Shown piece after piece: positions 1-6,882 of a DNA stretch of 14,530 nt; within the stretch, counting starts at the first letter, position 1, and the number at the start of each line of letters is the position of its first letter. The notes under the pieces were generated by a model. That model did no database searches. It saw nothing but the letters and a program-made list of their open reading frames with translations, and had not been told where the DNA came from. Location: NCBI GenBank assembly GCA_947166205.1, contig CAMVDI010000023.1, positions 1 to 14,530 of the forward strand. The letters are read 5' to 3'. The position numbers and the translations under genes are program-made. This stretch comes from an uncultured Clostridia bacterium. Lineage in GTDB: Bacteria > Bacillota_A > Clostridia > Christensenellales > Aristaeellaceae.

Positions 1-370
1 CCTTCTTGGCGCCGGCTTCGATATGGGCCATGGACTTTTCCTTGGAGGTGTAGAAGCCGGTGCACTCCAGAACGACATCAACGCCCAGCTCGCCCCAGGG
101 GCACTCCTTGGCGTCCTTGATGGCATAGATGGTGATCTCTTTGCCGTCCACGATGATGGAATTCTCAGTGGCTTCGACGGTGTGCTTGTTCTCGCCGATG
201 ACGCCGCAGTAGCCCTTCTGGGCGGTGTCATACTTCAGCAGGTGAGCCAGCATCGCGGGGCTGGTCAGGTCGTTGATGGCGACCACTTCGTAGCCTTCCG
301 CGCCGAACATCTGGCGGAACGCGAGACGGCCAATGCGGCCAAAACCATTGATTGCAACTTTCACTGCCAT
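1..370 (-). CDS. gap: glyceraldehyde-3-phosphate dehydrogenase, N-terminal part (gene runs off the window)
   Basis: This is the first 123 codons of type I GAPDH, the cytoplasmic glycolytic enzyme that oxidises glyceraldehyde-3-phosphate to 1,3-bisphosphoglycerate with NAD+. The protein opens [20 protein letters not shown], with the Rossmann GxGxxG at residues 9-14. AIND follows at 31-34; the Asp at 34 is the usual mark of NAD+ preference over NADP+. The segment [14 protein letters not shown] near residues 99-112 is also typical of the family. The catalytic Cys (usually near residue 150) lies beyond the window edge, so catalytic competence cannot be judged. The start is the ATG at 370, preceded by a perfect AGGAGG (379-384) with 8 bases of spacing. 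It is divergent from the phosphodiesterase gene at 612. The identification is very secure. Confidence 0.96.
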   Translation of the reverse strand, partial: MAVKVAINGFGRIGRLAFRQMFGAEGYEVVAINDLTSPAMLAHLLKYDTAQKGYCGVIGENKHTVEATENSIIVDGKEITIYAIKDAKECPWGELGVDVVLECTGFYTSKEKSMAHIEAGAKK

Positions 371-428
371 TGGAAAACCCTCCTGTTATTGATTCATCAA
401 ATCGGGCCCACTCGCAGACCCGTTTTTT

Positions 429-457
429 ATGATAACTGTTTTTTCTTTGTTTGGCAA
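429..457 (-). promoter_or_regulatory. predicted sigma-A promoter of gap
   Basis: Read on the minus strand, TTGCCA (452-457) and TATCAT (429-434) are separated by exactly 17 bases. Transcription would start near 422 and give a leader of about 50 bases before the gap start codon at 370. This is a sequence match only. Confidence 0.6.
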
Positions 458-523
458 CCTTTTTTGAAAAAAATCCGGCCGGAAACCGCCTGCGGAAAGG
501 ATTTTCTCCGGCACGGGCGCTCT

Positions 524-552
524 TTGACGGGCCTGACGCGGGATGTTATACT
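524..552 (+). promoter_or_regulatory. predicted sigma-A promoter of the phosphodiesterase gene
   Basis: TTGACG (524-529) and TATACT (547-552) are spaced by 17 bases, so transcription should start near 559, about 50 bases before the ATG at 612. Together with the gap promoter it forms a compact divergent control region of about 240 bases. A 10-base palindrome (TCCGGCCGGA, 474-483) lies between the two promoters, but no known operator is recognised. Confidence 0.65.
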
Positions 553-611
553 GTTTCCAAGCGCTCCCTCCGATTCTCATTTCCCCGCACCGGTAAAAGA
601 AAGGCCAAAGA

Positions 612-1841
612 ATGATGAGAAAGGCTGTCCTGGTTTCTCTGGACGCGTTTTTTGACGCGGATTTTCCATCCCTTTCGGAAGACGGGGGTCTGGCCCGCAT
701 GCTTCGGGAAGGCAGTTTCTGCCGCCGGGTCAAAACCGTTTTTCCGGCGCTGACCTATCCCGCCCATGCCACGATCATCACCGGCTGCGATCCTGACCGG
801 ACCGGAGTCGGGCATCACCAGCCCTATCAGCCCGGTGTCCCGGATCAAAAAAGGGTCTGGCTCTGGGAACGGAAGCATATCGCCGTGCCGACGCTCTTCG
901 ATGCGGTCCGGGACGCGGGCGGGAAGAACTGCACTGTCCTCTGGCCCGTATGCTGCAAAAACCCGGCGGCCAGGTGGTGCTTTCCCGAGGTTCACCCCCT
1001 TCCCGGCGAAAACATCGTGCTGAAAACCCTGCGCTACGGCTCTCCTTTCTTTATTCTTGATTCCGAGCGGCGCTTCGGTTCCCTCCGGCAGGGCATCTCC
1101 GAGCCCGGGCTCAGCGACTACGCGGCCGCCATCGCCCTCCGGGCCATCCGGAAAAAGAAGCCCGATCTGACCGCTGTGCACCTGATCGACCTGGATGATA
1201 TGCGCCATCATTACGGCACCTTCAGCCCCGAGGCCGCGGCTGCCGTCCGCCGGAACGAGGAGCGGATGGCGCTCTTCCTGCGGGCCGTCTCCGAAACCCC
1301 GGGGATGGAGGACGCGCTGGTGGTTGCGGTAAGCGATCACGGGCAAGCGGATATTACCCGGACCGTCACCCTGACGGAAGGTCTGGCTGCGCTGGGGCTG
1401 GAGCGGGATTTCGGCGTCCAGAGCAGCGGTTTCAGCGCGTACTTCTTCGCGGAAAGGGAAGGGGCCGATCCCGGAAGGGCCATGGCCGTCCTGCGGGATC
1501 ATCAGGAGGAGCTCGGCATCAGCCGGCTTTATTCCCGGGAGGAGCTGGACCGGATGCACGCGGTTTCCGGACCGGCCTTCGCCTGCGAGGCCGCCCCGGG
1601 AACCGTCTTCAGCGACGGCCTCGACGGGGAAAAGCGCTACCGGGCCACCCACGGATTCGGCCCGGGCCATCCCGCGGAAAACTGCCTCTTTGCCGTCTGG
1701 GGAAAAGGCATCCGCCGGGGCTTTGAGATGCCCTCCATGCCCATGCGTGATATCGCGCCGACGCTGGCCGGCCTGATGGGGCTTTCCCTTCCGACCGCCG
1801 CGGGGAAGGATCACTCCGCCGAGCTGATCATCCCCGCCTGA
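612..1841 (+). CDS. alkaline phosphatase superfamily protein, nucleotide pyrophosphatase/phosphodiesterase (ENPP-like)
   Basis: This 409-residue protein belongs to the type I phosphodiesterase/nucleotide pyrophosphatase branch of the alkaline phosphatase superfamily, a two-metal (usually zinc) hydrolase of phosphate mono- or diesters. The metal and nucleophile signatures are all visible: Asp11 in VSLDA; the nucleophile Thr48 in VFPALTYPAHATIITG (residues 43-58); Asp195 and His199 in LDDMRHHYG; Asp242-His243 in VSDHG; and His347 in THGFGPGHP. The ending FAVWGKGI, then DIAPTLAGLMGL, is typical of the family. No signal peptide or membrane segment is evident, so a cytoplasmic location is likely, unlike animal ENPPs. 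Two ATG codons stand in tandem (612 and 615). The ribosome-binding site is weak (GAAAGG just upstream), so either ATG may be used. The substrate is unknown. It appears to be a single-gene transcript. Confidence 0.88.
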   Translation: MMRKAVLVSLDAFFDADFPSLSEDGGLARMLREGSFCRRVKTVFPALTYPAHATIITGCDPDRTGVGHHQPYQPGVPDQKRVWLWERKHIAVPTLFDAVRDAGGKNCTVLWPVCCKNPAARWCFPEVHPLPGENIVLKTLRYGSPFFILDSERRFGSLRQGISEPGLSDYAAAIALRAIRKKKPDLTAVHLIDLDDMRHHYGTFSPEAAAAVRRNEERMALFLRAVSETPGMEDALVVAVSDHGQADITRTVTLTEGLAALGLERDFGVQSSGFSAYFFAEREGADPGRAMAVLRDHQEELGISRLYSREELDRMHAVSGPAFACEAAPGTVFSDGLDGEKRYRATHGFGPGHPAENCLFAVWGKGIRRGFEMPSMPMRDIAPTLAGLMGLSLPTAAGKDHSAELIIPA

Positions 1842-1860
1842 ACCCCCTTCGGGGTTTCTC
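1841..1860 (+). terminator. probable intrinsic terminator after the phosphodiesterase gene
   Basis: A hairpin begins right at the stop codon: AACCCC (1841-1846) pairs with GGGGTT (1851-1856) around a CTTC loop, and a CUUCGG-type tetraloop pairing is also possible. The T-rich tract after it is short and interrupted (TTTCTCC), with longer T runs only about 20 bases further on, so efficiency is uncertain. Confidence 0.45.
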
Positions 1861-1966
1861 CCCAGCTTTTTGGCTTCGTTTTTTCGGTCAAGTGGTTTTT
1901 TGCCCCCAAATTTGTCTTTATTTTACATTTGTATGGGTATTTGTGTGACAGTTATATTGAAAAAAT

Positions 1967-1995
1967 TTGACAAAAGTGGGAGCATATGGTAAAGT
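1967..1995 (+). promoter_or_regulatory. predicted sigma-A promoter of the metallo-hydrolase gene
   Basis: A perfect TTGACA (1967-1972) is followed after 17 bases by TAAAGT (1990-1995). It lies at the end of an AT-rich stretch (about 1911-1990) in otherwise GC-rich DNA. The predicted start near 2002 leaves an unusually long leader of about 155 bases before the ATG at 2158. Confidence 0.6.
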
Positions 1996-2115
1996 ACCTG
2001 CATTCCGAAAGGTTCGCCGCCTTCGCCAGGCAGCTTTTGAATAGATCGGCTTTTTATTCTCCGGGGCGGACGCTTCACAGCATTCCATCTTTCTGTAAGA
2101 CCGGATCTGTCCGCC

Positions 2116-2132
2116 GTCCCGCCGCTCGGGAC
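2116..2132 (+). other. leader hairpin just upstream of the metallo-hydrolase ribosome-binding site
   Basis: GTCCCG (2116-2121) pairs perfectly with CGGGAC (2127-2132) around a 5-base loop. It ends 9 bases before the GGGAGG Shine-Dalgarno element (2142-2147). It is not followed by a T tract, so it is not a terminator. It could influence translation initiation, but no riboswitch class is recognised in the leader. Confidence 0.3.
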
Positions 2133-2157
2133 GATCCTGACGGGAGGCAGTTCATCC

Positions 2158-3069
2158 ATGGGCCAGATCATCAAGGTGACACACTATTATCACAGCGGCT
2201 TCTCCCTGGAAGCGGACGGCCTTCTTTTCGTGTTTGACTACTGGCGCGGGGAGCATAACGAGCTGAAGGGCCATCCGAGAATTCTGGCCTCCCGGCTCTC
2301 CGGATACCGGAAGGTTTATGTTTTCATCTCCCATGAGCATATCGACCATCTGGATCCCATCGTCTTTTCCTGGAAGGATCACGGTCAGGTTTCCTACTAC
2401 GTCTCCTCGGACATGCCGGTCGGCACCCGGGGAAAGCGGATGGCGCCGGGGGATACAGTCACGCTGGAGCCGGGGATTTCCGTCACCGCGTTCAGCTCCA
2501 CGGATCTGGGGGTTTCCTTTCTGCTGGATCTGCACGGAAGAAAATTCTTCCACGCCGGGGACCTGAACTTCTGGCACTGGCGGGATGAATCCACGCTGAA
2601 GGAGATTGAGGAAGCGGAACAGGAATTTGTCGCCGCCGTCAGGCCTCTGAGCCGGGAAAAGATCGATGTGGCCTTCTTTCCGGTGGATCCGAGGCAGGGC
2701 ACCATGTTTGAGGCCGGCGCCAATTACTTTATTCTTCAGGTGAAGCCCCGGCTGCTGATTCCCATGCATTATTTTCACCGGACGGAGATCATCCTGGAAT
2801 ACGCCCGGACCGCCAGTTCCCGGACTACGGAGGTACTGGCCATGCCCGGCATCGGGGACAGCATTCTGCTGGATTTTGACGAGGAAGGGTTCATGAACAT
2901 CTCCTTCCCCTCGGAGGAAACCGGTCCCGAGGAGGAGGACATCTTCCCGGAGGACCCGATCTCTCCGGAGAATCCCTTCAGCGAATCCGACCTCCCGCTG
3001 TCCCAGCTGGCGGAGCTGGCCGGCTCGGAATCCACAGGCGGGGAAACGGACGCGGATACGGAGAAATAA
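2158..3069 (+). CDS. MBL-fold metallo-hydrolase with acidic C-terminal tail
   Basis: This 303-residue protein is a metallo-beta-lactamase-fold hydrolase of the UlaG-like/lactamase_B_3 type. The metal motif HEHIDH sits at residues 59-64 (His59, His61, Asp63, His64). Asp135 falls in FHAGDLNFWHW (131-141) and His204 in IPMHYFHR. The STDLGVSF segment before the HAGD motif is a form I recall from Clostridia homologues of unassigned function. After about residue 252 the fold ends and a tail of about 50 residues follows, rich in Glu, Asp, Ser and Pro and probably disordered. No signal peptide is seen, so it is likely cytoplasmic. The start at 2158 is supported by GGGAGG at 2142-2147. The substrate cannot be inferred. 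The gene is monocistronic, with its own promoter and terminator. Confidence 0.85.
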   Translation: MGQIIKVTHYYHSGFSLEADGLLFVFDYWRGEHNELKGHPRILASRLSGYRKVYVFISHEHIDHLDPIVFSWKDHGQVSYYVSSDMPVGTRGKRMAPGDTVTLEPGISVTAFSSTDLGVSFLLDLHGRKFFHAGDLNFWHWRDESTLKEIEEAEQEFVAAVRPLSREKIDVAFFPVDPRQGTMFEAGANYFILQVKPRLLIPMHYFHRTEIILEYARTASSRTTEVLAMPGIGDSILLDFDEEGFMNISFPSEETGPEEEDIFPEDPISPENPFSESDLPLSQLAELAGSESTGGETDADTEK

Positions 3070-3082
3070 GGCTTTGCCGAAT

Positions 3083-3218
3083 CTTTCCACAGCTTTTCCA
3101 CAGCTTGATCTTCGTTATGCACAGCCTATGTGAATTTCTGAAAGCCTTGAAATATAAGGCTTTCTTTTTTTGCGTCCGCTCAAGCCCTTCTGTTTCAAGA
3201 CCTCCAACCTGTGGATAA
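3083..3218. promoter_or_regulatory. DnaA-box cluster in the convergent gap beside addA
   Basis: The 232-base gap between the metallo-hydrolase and addA contains a perfect DnaA box, TGTGGATAA (3210-3218). It also holds TTTTCCACA (3094-3102) and TTATGCACA (3115-3123), each with one mismatch to TTATCCACA, and CTTTCCACA (3083-3091) with two. About 0.1 perfect boxes are expected by chance in a window this size with even base composition. The cluster lies about 6.2 kb from the putative oriC and overlaps the terminator at 3140-3171. It may be a second origin half, a DnaA titration site or a regulatory site. Confidence 0.55.
3140..3171 (+). terminator. intrinsic terminator of the metallo-hydrolase gene
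   Basis: A perfect 9-bp stem, GAAAGCCTT (3140-3148) with AAGGCTTTC (3156-3164), encloses a 7-base loop. It is followed immediately by seven T residues (3165-3171). The opposite strand has no T tract after the stem, so it should act only on plus-strand transcripts and not on addA. Confidence 0.9.
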
Positions 3219-3301
3219 CTATCTGGTCGTTCTCCCGCCGTCTTTTTACAAATACCGTCCCGCATCCGCTCACTTCCGGCCCGTTTTCCCGGGGAAATAT
3301 C

Positions 3302-6300
3302 TCACGGGTCCGTCCGCAGAACCGGCACCAGGCAGTCCAGCGAAAGGGCATATAAACCCGCTTCCCGGACCCGCTGTCCCGTCAGCTGGGACACAGCCCG
3401 GCTGTACCAGAGCAGCTGCGGCCTGTACTCCTCCGCCAGCTCCTCCGCCGTCTTTCCCCGGTCCGTCTTGTAATCCAGAATCACCCATTCCTCCCCCTCA
3501 CGGAAGGCACAGTCGATTACGCCCTGGAGAATCATATGCTGATCTCTCTCGATCAGCAGGTTGAAATTCCACTCCCGGTGAACTTCCGCGGCGCTCAGGA
3601 TCCGCTTTCCCATCTCCGATTTCCAGAACCGGACGATCTGGCCGTCGTCCACCGGTTCCAGCTCCTTCTCCGTGGCCATATGGTTCCGGATCATTCTTTC
3701 CTTCTCCGCCGCCAGGACCTCCCCGGGATCCTCTCCCCGGCGCAGCCTGTCCAGATCCATCATGGAAAGAATCCGGTGGGTGATGGTTCCCCGCCAGGCG
3801 CCCGTCGGTTTCGTTTCACCCCGCATGAAGGCCGGTATTTCCTCCGGTTCATCCCGCTTCAGGTTCCGGATCAGCTGATCCGGCATTCTCTTTCTCTCGG
3901 CGGTTTCCTCCTCCGTGTCCTCCTCCAGCTCCTTCCGCGCGCTGCGGATCAGGGATGTGACCGACCGCTTTTTCAGCACCGGCGGATCCGGATGTTCGCC
4001 TTCTCTTTTCCACATCTCGTCCACAACGGGGGCTGAAATCACCGATTCAAGCCACGATACCATGCTGTGGAAATCTCCGTCGTTTTCCACAACCTGATGC
4101 TGTTTAATCTCCAGATCCCTTATTTCATAAGGCTTTGAAGGCTGTGAACATGTTGTGGAAAAATCCGCGTTTTTTTCTTCCTGCGTGAAGACAGGCATCC
4201 ACCAGTCCGTAAAAGTCTTTGCGGAAAGGATTCTCCCTTCGCCCTCCGGCATGGACCAGAGGGGATTCACATCCTGGCAGGTCAGCAGATACAGCTTCTC
4301 CTGCGCCCGGGTCATCGCCACGTAGAGCAGCCGGATTTTCTCCGCCGTCTCCTCCCTTTTCTTCTTCCAGACAAAGATGTCCTCCGCCAGGGTCGGCCTT
4401 GAAATCCGATGCTCCGGATCCTTGTAGTTCACGCATACGCCCAGCTCCGCGTGGCACCGCACCCCCGCGGTATCCTTTCCCAGAGGCTGTTTATCCATCC
4501 CCGCGCAGAACACCACGGGAAACTGCAGGCCCTTGCTTTTATGGATCGTCATGATCCGGACCAGGTTGTCCTGTTCCCCCAGTAGCGTGGCGGCCTGCTG
4601 GTCCCCGTACAGCTGCTGATCCTTCATATAGGCCAGAAAGTCCCGCAGGGTCAGGATGCCCCGGCTTTCCGCGTCCTCCGCCTGCTGCGCCAGCATCCGA
4701 AGGTTCGCCTGCATGGCCTCACCCGTCGGCTCCACGCCGAGGATATAGTAGATTCCCGTATCGTGATACAGATCCCAGATCAGCTCCGCCACATGCCTCG
4801 TTTCCGCCCAGCCCTGCCATTCACGGAGCTTTCTTTCCACCGCCCCGCATTTTTCGCCGAAGTCCGTATTTTCTTCCGCGCACCGGCGGAAGGCCTCGCA
4901 GAAGGGAAGATCCGGATCGGGATACTTCAGCCGGATCCTGGCCAGCTCCTCCTCCGTAAAACTGAAGGGTTCCTCCTGCAGCACGGACAGCAGCGGAAGA
5001 TCCTGCAGGGGATGATCGATCCACTCCAGCAGATTCCGGATGATTTGGATCTCCCGAAGCTGATAGTAATCCCCTGTTCCGTCAAAAAATACCGGGACAT
5101 TCCTTTTTTCCAGCATCTCGGCCAGAATCGGCCCGTCCGTATGAACCGCCGGCATCAGGATGACGCAGTCCCGATACTGATACTTTCTGCCCTTTTCCGG
5201 ATAGTCTTCCTGAAGCAGGTTTTTCAGCTCCTCTACCAGGTAGTCCGCCTCCGCTTCCAGATTCCCCTGCTGACCGCCCTGCTTCTGAATCTTCTCCACA
5301 CGGACCGGTTCTGAACCTTCGGTCTTTCTGCCCGGAATCAGCTCCTCCTCCGGGCCGTACCCGATCTCCGTGACGGATTCCTTCATCAGCGTACGGAAAA
5401 CCCTGTTGGTCACCTCGAGAATTTCCGGTCTGGAGCGGAAATTGGACTGCAGATAAATACACTCCCGATCCGGGTATCCGCTTTCCCGGCACTTTCGGAT
5501 CCGATTCAGAAAGATCGTCGGATCCGCCAGCCGGAAGCGGTAAATGCTCTGCTTTACGTCTCCCACCATGAACAGATGGTTTTCCGGGGAGGACAGCAGG
5601 TCGATGATATGGTTCTGCACATCGGAGATATCCTGGCATTCATCCACAAAAAGATAGCGCCACCGGTTCCGGACCTCCTCCCGGGTCTGCTCCCCGGAAA
5701 GAATCCGGACCGTTTCCTGCTCCAGATCCTGAAAATCCATCAGATTCCGCGCTCTTTTCCGCTGGGTGAAGATCTCCTGGGTTTTCATCAGAAGCATCCG
5801 GAGCCCCACCAGGGATTCCCGCATGTTTTTCCACTCGAAGAGGCATTCTTCCGGATCTGTCATCAGCAGTTCGTCGATCCGGTTGATTCTTTTCTTGTAT
5901 TCTTCCCGGATCTCCCTGTAGCGGTCCCGCCAGTCCGCCTCCTGGGGCGTCAGGTTTCTTTCCTGTTTCATCCGCGCGAAGGACGCCTTCTTTTTCTCGG
6001 CGGCGTTGGTCTCGATCTCGGTTTGTTTCACGTGAAACAATTCGTAGTCCGCCTGCCAGGTCTGATGGAAGGAAGCCAGCGCGCAGGAATCCGAAAGCAG
6101 ATCATACATCCTGGCCAGCTGAACCTCCGCCAGGTGCAGCTGCTCACTGGCCATGGACCGGAGGGCTGCGAACCAGGGATGGGCTTCGTCGCTGTGGTCC
6201 GGAATCGAGTCAATCTGCCGTTCCAGCCACCCGAAGGGATCCGGAAGGGACATCAGAAAGGAATACATGGACTGAATGATCTTTTCCGCCTGACGGGGTT

Positions 6301-6763
6301 CGTACCGGGCGCGGAGCAGGTCATACAGGGGACCGTTTTCCGCCGCGCAGGCGCCGCAGGCATCCGTGAAGGCCTCGTGAAAGAGCTTCGCCGTCATGGT
6401 TGGGTCGCAGATCTGAAAGTTGGGATCGATGCCCGCGTCCTGAAACTGATTGCGGAGCAGCTGCTGACAGAAGGCGTGAATCGTGGAGATCTGCATCGCG
6501 TCCATCTGGTCCAGGGCGCCACGGATCATCTCGTTCTTTTTTTCCTCCTGCATTCTCTTCCGGATCTTTTCCCTCATCTCCGCCGCCGCGGCGTTGGTGA
6601 AGGTGACCACCAGAAAAGCGGAAGGATCCGCGCCCTCCCGCAGAAAACGGACGATCCGCTCCACCATGACCGCCGTCTTTCCGCTGCCAGCGGCGGCGCT
6701 GCAGATGATTTCACGGGCGTCCGAGTTGATCACATGAAGCTGGGAAGCAGTCCATTCCGGCAT
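3302..6763 (-). CDS. addA: ATP-dependent helicase/nuclease subunit A (AddA)
   Basis: This 1153-residue protein is the UvrD/Rep-type 3'-5' helicase plus RecB-family nuclease subunit of AddAB, the Bacillota counterpart of RecBCD. AddAB processes double-strand ends for RecA-dependent repair. Visible motifs are Walker A SAAAGSGKT (about 22-30), LFVDECQDIS (DExx box, Gln-Asp), VGDVKQSIYRF, VRIMTIHKSKGLQFPVVF and RLLYVAMTRAQEKLYL. Near the C-terminus is the nuclease motif VIDCAF (Asp1084) followed by LDYKTD (Asp1097, Lys1099). It is slightly shorter than Bacillus AddA (about 1230 residues). The start at 6763 has AAAGGA (6771-6776) with 7 bases of spacing. It lies 119 bases downstream of recF in the same orientation. 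addB, the usual adjacent partner, is not in the window. A parS site lies within the frame, coding for FHVKQ. Confidence 0.96.
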   Translation of the reverse strand: MPEWTASQLHVINSDAREIICSAAAGSGKTAVMVERIVRFLREGADPSAFLVVTFTNAAAAEMREKIRKRMQEEKKNEMIRGALDQMDAMQISTIHAFCQQLLRNQFQDAGIDPNFQICDPTMTAKLFHEAFTDACGACAAENGPLYDLLRARYEPRQAEKIIQSMYSFLMSLPDPFGWLERQIDSIPDHSDEAHPWFAALRSMASEQLHLAEVQLARMYDLLSDSCALASFHQTWQADYELFHVKQTEIETNAAEKKKASFARMKQERNLTPQEADWRDRYREIREEYKKRINRIDELLMTDPEECLFEWKNMRESLVGLRMLLMKTQEIFTQRKRARNLMDFQDLEQETVRILSGEQTREEVRNRWRYLFVDECQDISDVQNHIIDLLSSPENHLFMVGDVKQSIYRFRLADPTIFLNRIRKCRESGYPDRECIYLQSNFRSRPEILEVTNRVFRTLMKESVTEIGYGPEEELIPGRKTEGSEPVRVEKIQKQGGQQGNLEAEADYLVEELKNLLQEDYPEKGRKYQYRDCVILMPAVHTDGPILAEMLEKRNVPVFFDGTGDYYQLREIQIIRNLLEWIDHPLQDLPLLSVLQEEPFSFTEEELARIRLKYPDPDLPFCEAFRRCAEENTDFGEKCGAVERKLREWQGWAETRHVAELIWDLYHDTGIYYILGVEPTGEAMQANLRMLAQQAEDAESRGILTLRDFLAYMKDQQLYGDQQAATLLGEQDNLVRIMTIHKSKGLQFPVVFCAGMDKQPLGKDTAGVRCHAELGVCVNYKDPEHRISRPTLAEDIFVWKKKREETAEKIRLLYVAMTRAQEKLYLLTCQDVNPLWSMPEGEGRILSAKTFTDWWMPVFTQEEKNADFSTTCSQPSKPYEIRDLEIKQHQVVENDGDFHSMVSWLESVISAPVVDEMWKREGEHPDPPVLKKRSVTSLIRSARKELEEDTEEETAERKRMPDQLIRNLKRDEPEEIPAFMRGETKPTGAWRGTITHRILSMMDLDRLRRGEDPGEVLAAEKERMIRNHMATEKELEPVDDGQIVRFWKSEMGKRILSAAEVHREWNFNLLIERDQHMILQGVIDCAFREGEEWVILDYKTDRGKTAEELAEEYRPQLLWYSRAVSQLTGQRVREAGLYALSLDCLVPVLRTDP
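4006..4162. promoter_or_regulatory. cluster of near-consensus DnaA boxes inside the 3' part of addA
   Basis: Three 9-mers with a single mismatch to the DnaA box lie within 157 bases: TTTTCCACA at 4006-4014 and 4083-4091, and TGTGGAAAA at 4154-4162. Weaker matches are TGTGGAAAT (4066-4074) and TGTGAACAT (4143-4151). They lie in coding sequence, and some simply encode Trp-Lys, so chance or coding constraint is possible. Their closeness to the 3083-3218 cluster makes them worth recording. Confidence 0.3.
6024..6039. promoter_or_regulatory. parS site (ParB/Spo0J binding) embedded in addA
   Basis: TGTTTCACGTGAAACA is a perfect 16-base palindrome identical to the canonical bacterial parS sequence. 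It extends by one further complementary base pair on each side (6023-6040). ParB loads here to organise the origin region for segregation. It lies within addA and is translated as FHVKQ. It is 785 bases from the second parS and about 3.3 kb from the putative oriC. parA and parB are not in the window. Confidence 0.93.
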
Positions 6764-6807
6764 GACAGTATCCTTTCTCCCGCGGTCCCCGGCCCGGATG
6801 ACCGGAA

Positions 6808-6823
6808 TGTTTCACGTGAAACA
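6808..6823. promoter_or_regulatory. parS site (ParB/Spo0J binding) between recF and addA
   Basis: This is a second exact TGTTTCACGTGAAACA palindrome, in the 119-base recF-addA gap. It is framed by a further inverted repeat, CCGGA (6802-6806) and TCCGG (6825-6829), giving a 28-base near-palindrome with one mismatched pair. There is no T tract, so it is not a terminator. ParB bound here could influence read-through into addA. Confidence 0.93.
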
Positions 6824-6882
6824 ATCCGGAAAAACGGGAAAAATCAGACCGAAAGGGGACAAAGCGCGGCTCGTAAAAAGCA

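Noticed and set aside
474..483. 10-base palindrome TCCGGCCGGA between the divergent promoters
   Set aside because: CCGG words are very common in this DNA, and no second copy or known operator match supports a role.
546..1814. Long open frame on the minus strand opposite the phosphodiesterase gene
   Set aside because: It is antisense to a gene with complete family motifs, its translation is low-complexity Gly/Pro/Arg, and it has no recognisable domain. It arises from GC-rich codon bias.
1986..2237. Possible 83-residue leader peptide overlapping the metallo-hydrolase start
   Set aside because: Its ATG lies within the predicted promoter spacer, it has no ribosome-binding site, and it overlaps the real gene out of frame.
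5292..5300. Isolated single-mismatch DnaA boxes here and at 5640-5648, 11358-11366 and 11624-11632
   Set aside because: Single scattered one-mismatch 9-mers inside genes are expected by chance and are not clustered.
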